A DNA stretch of 10,915 nt from JAYPHU01 sp038127535 (GTDB lineage: Bacteria; Pseudomonadota; Alphaproteobacteria; Rhodospirillales; UBA2165): NCBI GenBank assembly GCA_038127535.1, contig JAYPHU010000058.1:1-10915 (forward strand). The letters run 5' to 3'. Shown piece by piece: positions 4,874 through 10,915 of the stretch (position 1 is the stretch's first letter; each line of letters starts with the position of its first letter). Position numbers and translations under genes: made by a program. The notes beneath the pieces were generated by a model. The model did no database searches, was not told the DNA's origin, and saw only the letters and a list, made by a program, of their open reading frames with translations.

Positions 4874-7066
4874 TTACGCCTCGCCCATATAGCCGGGCAG
4901 CCAGCCTTCATGGGCCGCGCGCAACTCGTCCAGGGACAGTGTGTCATCTCCGAGCGTGATTGCTGCGCCCCCCGTTGTCCCGATGGCCTGGACGGAGACA
5001 CCCGCAACCTCTGCCGCCGATGCCAGCGCCGCACCGTCTTTGGCGGTGACCAGATAGCGCGCCTGATCTTCACCGAAGGCCCAGGCGTGTGCGTTGTCGG
5101 AGGGAACGTTCCCGATGGAAACGCCGATCCCGGAGGCGAGCGCCATCTCCGCCGCGCCGACCAAGAGCCCGCCATCCGAAAGATCATGACAGGCGGTAAT
5201 TTGTCCGGCGTCAATTTGCGCGCGAATGAAGTCGCCCACTTGGCGCTCTAATGTCAGATCGACCGGCGGTGGCGCACCGGTCTCCTCGCCCGCGATTTCC
5301 CGCTGATAAATGGATTGGCCCAAATGCGTGCCGCCCTCGCCGCCCGCTTTGCCCACCAGATAGACGGCCTCGCATTCCCCCGGGAACGCCAAGCCCACAG
5401 TCTTGGTGAAATCGGCCAAAAGCCCGACCGCGCCGATCGCGGGTGTCGGCAGGATCGCCTCGCCGTTGGTCTCGTTGTAGAGGGACACGTTGCCGGAGAC
5501 GACCGGAAAGTCGAGCGCGTTGCAGGCATCCCGGATGCCTTCGATGGCGCCGACGAACTGCCCCATGATCGGCGGGCGTTCCGGGTTACCGAAGTTCATA
5601 TTATCCGTGATCGCCAGCGGCGTGGCGCCGACGGCGGTCAGATTGCGCCAGGTCTCGGCCACCGCTTGCCGTCCGCCCTGCACCGGATCGGCCAGGCAAT
5701 AGCGCGGCGTACAATCTGTGGTGATCGCCAGCGCTTTCTGTGTGTTCTGGACCCGCACTACGGCGGCGTCGCCGCTCGGCCGCTGCACTGTGTCGCCCAT
5801 CACCAGATGATCATATTGTTCCCAAATCCAGCGCTTGGAGCACATGTCCGGCGACGCCATGATGGTCTTGAGCGTGTCCAACAGGTTCTCCGCCGCCGGC
5901 ACGTCTTCCGGCGCGATCACCGGCTGGGCCGGCGTCGGCTCCCACGGCCGGTCGTATTCCGGCGACGCGAGCGCCAGCGGATCGATGGGCAGGTCGGCGG
6001 CGACTTCGCCTTTTTCCCGGATCACCATGCGGCCCGTATCGGTCAGGTGGCCGACGATGGCGAAATCCAGCTCCCACTTCTCGAAGATTTTGCGCGCCGT
6101 GTCTTCCTCCGCGGGTTTCAGGACCATCAGCATCCGTTCCTGGCTTTCCGACAGCAGGAACTCGTACGCCGTCATCCCTTCTTCCCGGGCAGGCACCTGA
6201 TCCAGGTCCAGCTCCACCCCGACGCCACCCTTGGACGCCATCTCGAACGACGACGAGGTCAGCCCTGCCGCGCCCATATCCTGAATGGCGATGATGGCGT
6301 TGGTGTCCATCAGTTCCAGGCACGCCTCCATCAGCAGCTTCTCGGTGAACGGATCGCCGACCTGTACGGTCGGACGTTTTTCCTCCGAGTCCTCGGAGAA
6401 CTCGGCCGACGCCATGGTCGCACCGTGGATGCCGTCGCGCCCGGTCTTGGAGCCCACATAGACCACCGGGTTGCCCGCGCCGGTGGCGGCGGAATAGAAA
6501 ATCTTGTCGGTCTCAGCGATGCCCACGGTCATGGCGTTGACCAGAATGTTGCCGTCATAGGCCGGATGGAAATTGCACTCACCCCCGACAGTCGGCACGC
6601 CGACGCAGTTGCCGTAGCCGCCGATGCCAGCCACCACGCCGGAGACCAGGTGCCGGGTTTTGGGGTGATCCGGGCTGCCGAAACGCAGCGCGTTCATGTT
6701 GGCCACCGGGCGCGCGCCCATGGTGAAGACATCCCGCAAGATGCCGCCGACGCCGGTCGCCGCGCCTTGGTAAGGCTCGATATAGGACGGGTGGTTGTGG
6801 CTCTCCATCTTGAAGACCGCCGCCTGCCCGTCGCCGATATCGACGATGCCGGCGTTTTCGCCGGGCCCGCAGATCACCCACGGGGCCTCGGTCGGCAGGG
6901 TCTTCAGCCACTTCTTGGAGGATTTGTAGGAGCAATGTTCCGACCACATGACGGAAAACACGCCGAGCTCGGTCAGGTTCGGCTCCCGGCCGAGAATCTC
7001 GAGAATTTTGTCGTATTCCTCGTCGGAGAGCCCGTGCTCGGCAATGACGTCTTTGGTGATCGACAT
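4874..7066 (-). CDS. purL: Phosphoribosylformylglycinamidine (FGAM) synthase, PurL subunit (small type)
   Basis: A 730-residue small-type PurL, the ATP-dependent synthetase subunit that converts FGAR to FGAM using ammonia supplied by PurQ, with PurS as the third subunit. Key motifs are intact: MWSEHCSYKSSKKWL (40-54) with the active-site histidine, ESHNHPSYIEPYQGAATGVGG (88-108) binding nucleotide and metal, GDTVQRPSGDAAVVRV in the second half, and HDLSDGGLLVGAAEMALASG near the C-terminus. Length is normal for Alphaproteobacteria. The frame stays open upstream to 7186, but the ATG at 7066 (MSITKDVIAEHGLS) matches the family N-terminus. It also overlaps the purQ stop by one base (TGATG), a sign of translational coupling. 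No disruption is seen. The 626-codon plus-strand frame across it (5315-7195) is a shadow. Confidence 0.98.
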   Translation of the reverse strand: MSITKDVIAEHGLSDEEYDKILEILGREPNLTELGVFSVMWSEHCSYKSSKKWLKTLPTEAPWVICGPGENAGIVDIGDGQAAVFKMESHNHPSYIEPYQGAATGVGGILRDVFTMGARPVANMNALRFGSPDHPKTRHLVSGVVAGIGGYGNCVGVPTVGGECNFHPAYDGNILVNAMTVGIAETDKIFYSAATGAGNPVVYVGSKTGRDGIHGATMASAEFSEDSEEKRPTVQVGDPFTEKLLMEACLELMDTNAIIAIQDMGAAGLTSSSFEMASKGGVGVELDLDQVPAREEGMTAYEFLLSESQERMLMVLKPAEEDTARKIFEKWELDFAIVGHLTDTGRMVIREKGEVAADLPIDPLALASPEYDRPWEPTPAQPVIAPEDVPAAENLLDTLKTIMASPDMCSKRWIWEQYDHLVMGDTVQRPSGDAAVVRVQNTQKALAITTDCTPRYCLADPVQGGRQAVAETWRNLTAVGATPLAITDNMNFGNPERPPIMGQFVGAIEGIRDACNALDFPVVSGNVSLYNETNGEAILPTPAIGAVGLLADFTKTVGLAFPGECEAVYLVGKAGGEGGTHLGQSIYQREIAGEETGAPPPVDLTLERQVGDFIRAQIDAGQITACHDLSDGGLLVGAAEMALASGIGVSIGNVPSDNAHAWAFGEDQARYLVTAKDGAALASAAEVAGVSVQAIGTTGGAAITLGDDTLSLDELRAAHEGWLPGYMGEA

Positions 7067-7764
7067 CACGCCGCTTCTCCGAGCGCGCCTACCAGCCCGT
7101 CGAACAACGGCTTGCCGCCCAGGCCGCCGACCAGGGTCTCCACCGCGTTTTCCGGGTGGGGCATCATGCCGAGGATCGTGCCCCACTTGTTGTAGATGCC
7201 GGCGATGTTGCGTTGGGAACCGTTGGGGTTGTTGGCGTCGTCCACCGCGCCGTCGGACCCGCAGTAGCGCACCGCCACCCGGTTTTCGGCTTCAAGTTCG
7301 TCCAGGGTCGCGTCGTCTGCGAAGTAATTGCCGTCATGATGGGCGACCGGAACCCGCATCACATCACCGGCGTTGTAGCCTTTCATGAACGGCGTGTCGG
7401 TGCGCTCGACCCGCAAATGCACATCCCGGCAGATGAACTTCAGACGCGCATTCCGCATCAAAGCGCCGGGCAACAGCCCGGTCTCGGTCAGTACCTGAAA
7501 GCCGTTGCAGACCCCCAGCACATGAACACCGCGTTCGGCCTCCGCCTTCACTTCGCGGATGATCGGTGAATGGGCCGCCATGCAGCCGGAACGTAAATAG
7601 TCGCCGTAGGAAAAGCCGCCGGGAATAACGATCAGATCGACCTTGGGCAGATCCGTGTCCCCGTGCCAGACCTCGATCGGCTTCTCGCCGGACGCCGCCG
7701 CCAGCGCCATGACCATATCGCGTTCGCGATTGGACCCGGGAAAGACAATGACGGCTGATTTCAT
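7066..7764 (-). CDS. purQ: FGAM synthase, glutaminase subunit PurQ
   Basis: A 232-residue class I glutamine amidotransferase. It hydrolyses glutamine and channels ammonia to PurL. The nucleophile is C86 in GVCNGFQ, and the partner His-Glu pair is H203 and E205 in MMPHPENAVETL. The oxyanion segment PGGFSYGDYLRSG is at 48-60. The start MKSAVIVFPGSNRERD is typical of the family, although no strong ribosome binding site precedes it. The gene follows purS after 15 bases and its TGA overlaps the purL ATG by one base, so the subunits are made together. Length is normal. Confidence 0.98.
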   Translation of the reverse strand: MKSAVIVFPGSNRERDMVMALAAASGEKPIEVWHGDTDLPKVDLIVIPGGFSYGDYLRSGCMAAHSPIIREVKAEAERGVHVLGVCNGFQVLTETGLLPGALMRNARLKFICRDVHLRVERTDTPFMKGYNAGDVMRVPVAHHDGNYFADDATLDELEAENRVAVRYCGSDGAVDDANNPNGSQRNIAGIYNKWGTILGMMPHPENAVETLVGGLGGKPLFDGLVGALGEAA

Positions 7765-7779
7765 GATCGGCTGGCGTTC

Positions 7780-8022
7780 TTAGGCTTCAATCTCGATCTC
7801 GTAATTCTCGATCACCGTGTTGGCGAGGAGCTGGCGGCACATCGAGTCCACTTGTTCCTTAGCGGCGGCTTCGTCCGACGCGCTTAAATCGATCTCGATA
7901 TACTTGCCCTGGCGGACGTCGCCGACGCCGTCAAAGCCCAGCGCTACCAGCGCATGGCCGACAGCCTTGCCCTGGGGATCGAGCACCCCGTTCTTCAGCG
8001 TGACGTGAATTTTTGCTTTCAT
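7780..8022 (-). CDS. purS: FGAM synthase, PurS subunit
   Basis: An 80-residue PurS, the small dimeric subunit needed to assemble PurQ with small-type PurL. Recognisable segments are KIHVTLKNGVLDPQGKAVGHAL, then GFDGVGDVRQGKYIEIDL, and the C-terminal NTVIENYEIEI. The GGCGGAG ribosome binding site lies five bases before the ATG, in the 14-base gap after the purC stop. Only organisms with the small PurL need PurS, which agrees with the 730-residue PurL here. Confidence 0.97.
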   Translation of the reverse strand: MKAKIHVTLKNGVLDPQGKAVGHALVALGFDGVGDVRQGKYIEIDLSASDEAAAKEQVDSMCRQLLANTVIENYEIEIEA

Positions 8023-8036
8023 CGGAACTCCGCCGC

Positions 8037-8801
8037 CTATTGGACTAGGGTCGGACCCTGGATGTCCGCCATGCCGGCCTCGTGCAGGATGCCGAGACGG
8101 CGGGCGACTTCCTGGTAGGCTTCTTCGATCCCACCCATGTCGCGGCGGAACCGGTCTTTATCCAGTTTTTCGTTAGTTTCCGCATCCCACAGCCGGCAGC
8201 TGTCCGGGCTGATCTCGTCGGCGAGCACGATGCGGAGCTGATCATTGTCCCACATGCGGCCGAATTCGATCTTGAAGTCCACCAGACGGATGCCGATGCC
8301 CATGAAAAGGCCGCTCATGTAATCATTGATGCGCAACGCCATGGAAATGATCTCGTCCAGCTCCTGATGGGTGGCCCAGCCGAAGCAGGTGATGTGCTCT
8401 TCGGTGATCATCGGATCGTCGAGCTCATCGCTCTTATAATAGTACTCCACGATGGAACGGGGCAGCGGCTCCCCCTCTTCCATGCCCAGCCGTTTGGCCA
8501 TGGAGCCGGCGATGACGTTACGGACCACCACCTCAACCGGGATGATCTCCACTTTATGCAGCAATTGCTCGCGCATGTTTACCCGCTTGATCAAGTGAGT
8601 CGGAATCCCGACCTCCGCCAAATGGGTAAACAGAAAATGGGAAATGGAGTTGTTGATCACGCCCTTGCCGGTGATCGTCCCTCTTTTTTGATTGTTGAAG
8701 GCGGTCGCATCGTCCTTGAAATAGGCAACGATGGTATCGGGCTCGGGCCCCTCAAAAATAACCTTGGCCTTGCCTTCATAGAGTTGTTTACGTCGCGCCA
8801 T
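8037..8801 (-). CDS. purC: SAICAR synthetase (phosphoribosylaminoimidazole-succinocarboxamide synthase)
   Basis: A 254-residue PurC, which joins aspartate to CAIR using ATP. The nucleotide-binding start RRKQLYEGKAKVIFEG is at 3-18, and DATAFNNQKRGTITGKG follows. The family signatures VDFKIEFG and ADEISPDSCRLWD are both present and intact, and the end LQGPTLVQ is typical. The gene ends in TAG. It is the first gene of the purine block, transcribed with purS-purQ-purL; the stop is 14 bases before the purS ATG. The ribosome binding site is weak (GAGACGGA). A promoter candidate lies about 73 bases upstream. purB, purF and purM are not in the window. Confidence 0.98.
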   Translation of the reverse strand: MARRKQLYEGKAKVIFEGPEPDTIVAYFKDDATAFNNQKRGTITGKGVINNSISHFLFTHLAEVGIPTHLIKRVNMREQLLHKVEIIPVEVVVRNVIAGSMAKRLGMEEGEPLPRSIVEYYYKSDELDDPMITEEHITCFGWATHQELDEIISMALRINDYMSGLFMGIGIRLVDFKIEFGRMWDNDQLRIVLADEISPDSCRLWDAETNEKLDKDRFRRDMGGIEEAYQEVARRLGILHEAGMADIQGPTLVQ

Positions 8802-8873
8802 GTCTGACTATCCGTCTCTGGAGGGATACGGCGGCTCCGGTTTTACGCCCGGACCGAATCTTTGAGATTTCGT

Positions 8874-8902
8874 CCTATACCAGTTGTCCAGTTTGAAAAC
8901 AA
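8874..8902 (-). promoter_or_regulatory. Candidate sigma-70 promoter of the purCSQL cluster
   Basis: On the minus strand, TTGTTT (8902-8897) and TATAGG (8879-8874) are separated by exactly 17 bases. A leader of about 60-70 bases to the purC ATG would follow. It lies in the 132-base gap after the NRDE-family gene. No riboswitch-like fold was recognised in the leader. Confidence 0.45.
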
Positions 8903-8933
8903 CGACCCCAAACAGCGGGTCCGGCCGGGCGTT

Positions 8934-9695
8934 TTACGCCAGGGAAACAGGCGAATAATTGGCCTCGCCGGGGGCGCCGCCGGCGAACAAATAGACCGGC
9001 TTAAGTTCTTGATTCTCAACGGAAGGCAGAGCGATCAACGACGAAGAGACCGTGCCGAAGCCGGCGTCGGTGCGAATCGCCATGGCGCCCTGGGGCCCCT
9101 CGTCGGGATCGAAAATTCGGCTGCCCAACAGTGAAATCCAGGCAGACCAGTCACTTGATTCGGGGTCCGGCGCTTTCGCTCTCTCGAATTGAGGCAGATA
9201 GGTGCGGATGCGCGCCGAGCTGGTGTCGTTGCGGTCCGACGCGGTGATCATGGAAACGCCTTCGGGAATGGGCGAGACATTCGTATGCACACCCCAATGG
9301 GTTTCGGCCACCCTGATCCAATAGGCGTCTTTGTTGTCCGCGACCACCATATTGAACGGGCGGTAGGCGTCCGGGTTGATCTCCTCCAAAGCTTCGGCGG
9401 CTTCCGCCGCGTCCGGATGATCCAAGGCCTCCAGCGGCAGCTCACCGCGGCTGCGGAACCCTTCCTTGGGACCCAAGGAGCCCCGGCGGTTCAGGATGCC
9501 CGCCACTACGCCATTGTCGTTCATACCGAGCCAAGTGCCGCCCGCCAGCTCATCCTGCCCGGCGATCACGTCGGCGCGGTCCGACCAGTGACGGCCCGGC
9601 GGGCGCCAGGGCCGGTCCAACATCTCATCCCGGTTGGTGGCGATCAGCACTGGCCAATCATGACCCGGCCGGCGCAGGATAACGAAGGTACACAT
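8934..9695 (-). CDS. NRDE-family protein (TANGO2-like Ntn-hydrolase fold)
   Basis: A 253-residue NRDE/TANGO2-family protein. The start MCTFVILRRPGHDWPVLIATNRDE contains the name-giving Asn-Arg-Asp-Glu at 21-24. C2 would be the N-terminal nucleophile after removal of Met, as in Ntn hydrolases. GGTWLGMNDNGVVAGILNRR (52-71) is the second conserved block, and RPFNMVVAD and VSMITASDRND follow. The biochemical role of the family is unsettled; human TANGO2 has been linked to metabolism and haem handling. There is no signal peptide. The ATG at 9695 is required to place Cys at position 2, though no strong ribosome binding site is visible. It sits upstream of purC on the same strand and is divergent from the zeta-subunit gene. 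It may share some transcription with the purine genes. Confidence 0.9.
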   Translation of the reverse strand: MCTFVILRRPGHDWPVLIATNRDEMLDRPWRPPGRHWSDRADVIAGQDELAGGTWLGMNDNGVVAGILNRRGSLGPKEGFRSRGELPLEALDHPDAAEAAEALEEINPDAYRPFNMVVADNKDAYWIRVAETHWGVHTNVSPIPEGVSMITASDRNDTSSARIRTYLPQFERAKAPDPESSDWSAWISLLGSRIFDPDEGPQGAMAIRTDAGFGTVSSSLIALPSVENQELKPVYLFAGGAPGEANYSPVSLA

Positions 9696-9778
9696 GCGGG
9701 TAAGGTAATCATTGAGATCGTCATTTAAAACCCACCTGACGACGCGAGACGGTCAAAATTTTCTTGGGCCCCTGGCGG

Positions 9779-9807
9779 TTGCGCATCCCCCCCAACAACC
9801 GTAAAAA
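9779..9807 (+). promoter_or_regulatory. Weak promoter candidate for the zeta-subunit gene
   Basis: TTGCGC (9779-9784) and TAAAAA (9802-9807) are 17 bases apart, 42 bases before the ATG at 9849. The spacer has a run of seven C. On the opposite strand, TTGACC near 9751-9756 is a possible -35 for the NRDE gene, but no -10 has the right spacing. Confidence 0.25.
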
Positions 9808-9848
9808 AAGACTCTGGATCAATCCAACTTTAAAAGGCGGACAACAAC

Positions 9849-10178
9849 ATGGCGGACAGTTTTAATCAGCGCGAACAGGGCTTCGAGGCTAAGTTCAAAA
9901 TGGACAAGGAAATGGAGTTCAAGGTTGATGCCCGGCGCAACAAGCTCCTGGGGCTTTGGCTCGCGGAAAAACTGGGTCTGCCGGAAGCGCAATATGCTGA
10001 CTACGCCAAGGAAGTGGTGATCGCCGATCTGGACGAGCCCGGCCACGAGGACGTGGTGCGCAAGGTGATGAAGGATATCGCCGACAAGGGCGCAAATGTG
10101 ACCGAGGACGAGGTACGGTCCAAGATCGAAGAGTTGCTGCCCGTCGCGCACGCCCAGATTTCATCGGAAAACAGCTAA
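9849..10178 (+). CDS. DUF1476 protein, F1-ATPase zeta inhibitor subunit
   Basis: A 109-residue DUF1476 protein. In Paracoccus denitrificans this family is the zeta subunit that inhibits ATP hydrolysis by the F1Fo-ATP synthase, its N-terminal segment inserting into F1. The sequence shows the conserved N-terminus MADSFNQREQGFEAKFKMDK, then a four-helix core: EFKVDARRNKLLGLWLAEKL, a middle helix AQYADYAKEVVIADL, GHEDVVRKVMKDIADKG and a last helix EDEVRSKIEELLPVA. GGCGG precedes the ATG. The protein is soluble, with no membrane segment. In other Alphaproteobacteria this gene is often close to purC and the other pur genes, which agrees with its place here. It is transcribed away from purC, with the NRDE gene between them. 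The inhibitory role in this organism is inference from the family. Confidence 0.9.
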   Translation: MADSFNQREQGFEAKFKMDKEMEFKVDARRNKLLGLWLAEKLGLPEAQYADYAKEVVIADLDEPGHEDVVRKVMKDIADKGANVTEDEVRSKIEELLPVAHAQISSENS

Positions 10179-10199
10179 CCCTTTACGGGGAGACGCACC

Positions 10200-10915
10200 A
10201 TCGACGGGGAACAGGATTACACTTCGGGTGATAGCCAGGTCCTGACGGATAAGGTGGTCGACTGGTTGATGAGATAGGCGCTCGGTACCACCAGCCCCGA
10301 ATACCTGTTAGAATAGGTCTCGCTCAGGATCAATGCGGCGGGCATCCCGCTGAAGCGCACCAGTGTGGGCTTTCGCATCCTATACCCTTTGTAAAGCGCC
10401 ATATCGCTCACCTGTAGCCGGGACGGCGGGATGGAGTCCCATTTTCAGGCCACCGATGACTACAACCGGACCAGCTGGACCCGCTCCCCCCTCGCCTATC
10501 TGGTCGAACACCGGCTGCCGTTTCTCCGCCGGCGGATGACGGGCCCATCGGCCCGGGTGGACTTCGGCTTACTGGAAGATCTTCAAGAGACCGGCGTCAC
10601 TGATTATCTCGGCTATTTTCTGGAATTCAGCGACAGCAGTGATGCCGAAAGCTTCCGGGACGGGATGATCGGGTCCTGGGCGACCGACCGGCCCGGTGGC
10701 TTTACCGACAACGAGATGCGGGAACTGATGCGCGTGCAGCAACGCCTCGCGGTGGCCTGCAAGATGACCATCCGGGAACAAATCACCCGCAACGTGCTGA
10801 CCGCTTATCTGGGCCCGGATGCGGGCCGCCAGGTGATCAACGGTCAAATTCAGTTGGGCAGCGACGCGATCATTCATGCGGTGATCTGGTTCAGCGATCT
10901 CCGCAACTCCGTTCA
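10200..10915 (+). pseudogene. Class III adenylate/guanylate cyclase, disrupted N-terminal part, truncated by the window edge
   Basis: One plus-strand frame reads continuously from ATC at 10200 to the window end. It is broken by TAG (10275-10277), TAG (10314-10316) and TAA (10392-10394). The translation around the stops (VVDWLMR, ALGTTSPEYLLE, VSLRINAAGIPLKRTSVGFR) matches the N-terminal sensory region of alphaproteobacterial class III cyclases. After 10395 the frame is open: RSPLAYLVEHRLPFLRRR, GMIGSWATDRPGGFTDNEM, IREQITRNVLTAYLGPDAGR, then AVIWFSDLRNSV. FSDLR at the catalytic-domain start carries a metal-binding aspartate (codon 10896-10898). A GGGGAG ribosome binding site precedes position 10200, where ATC stands in place of ATG, so the start is probably lost. 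An internal ATG at 10431 could make a shortened protein. The catalytic half lies beyond the window, so its state is unknown. The reverse-strand frames here are shadows. Confidence 0.7.

Noticed and set aside
7067..7186. 40-residue N-terminal extension of PurL
   Set aside because: The extension lies inside purQ and is Arg/Gly-rich. The ATG at 7066 matches the family N-terminus and couples to the purQ stop.
5315..7195. 626-codon open frame on the plus strand
   Set aside because: It lies antisense to purL, whose motifs are complete. The frame is rich in Arg, His and Gly, as expected for a GC-driven shadow.
8082..8807. 241-codon plus-strand frame
   Set aside because: It is exactly opposite purC, which has all its signatures.
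10217..10877. Minus-strand frames at 10217-10411 and 10569-10877
   Set aside because: They are antisense to the cyclase frame, which has clear family motifs; neither shows a recognisable domain.

Overview
The window looks like a chromosomal segment of an alphaproteobacterium. The best evidence is the purine block in the order purC-purS-purQ-purL followed by a BolA-family gene and a monothiol glutaredoxin, together with a DUF1476 gene (the alphaproteobacterial F1-ATPase zeta inhibitor). GC-rich codon use, a small CxxC zinc-ribbon protein and Alphaproteobacteria-style 'gtcatgcccg' intergenic palindromes fit the same group. No rRNA, tRNA, CRISPR array or insertion sequence with a transposase was found.

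Layout. (1) Positions 1-1560 are a decayed or accessory stretch on the minus strand: a small possible helix-turn-helix ORF, a SAM-dependent methyltransferase pseudogene with three in-frame TAG codons and one frameshift, and a visibly AT-richer phage/plasmid-like gene fragment carrying an LPVHDSFI motif. (2) Positions 1502-1919 have no gene but contain a stable 9-bp hairpin. (3) A 56-residue zinc-ribbon protein (+) with a clear terminator is convergent with an OsmC/YhfA-like gene (-). That gene is divergent from an arylsulfotransferase-like beta-propeller gene (+) across a gap containing a perfect 12-bp palindrome. (4) Positions 3866-4101 hold a cluster of palindromes bounded by perfect 18-bp inverted repeats. 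(5) Positions 4139-8902, all minus, carry purC, purS, purQ, purL, then bolA-like and grxD. The four pur genes encode SAICAR synthetase and the three-part FGAM synthase. BolA and the CGFS glutaredoxin are known partners in Fe-S cluster handling. (6) An NRDE/TANGO2-family gene (-) is divergent from the zeta-subunit gene (+). (7) The right edge is a class III adenylate/guanylate cyclase reading frame, interrupted by TAG, TAG and TAA and apparently lacking a normal start codon, running off the end of the window.

The core genes are ordinary housekeeping genes in a familiar order. The unusual parts are the two broken genes at the flanks, whose six in-frame stops are five TAG and one TAA, the inverted-repeat element between the propeller gene and grxD, and the unexplained hairpins in the gene-free stretches. 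I found nothing that amounts to a convincing new biological system. Stop-codon recoding was considered, and decay is the better explanation.
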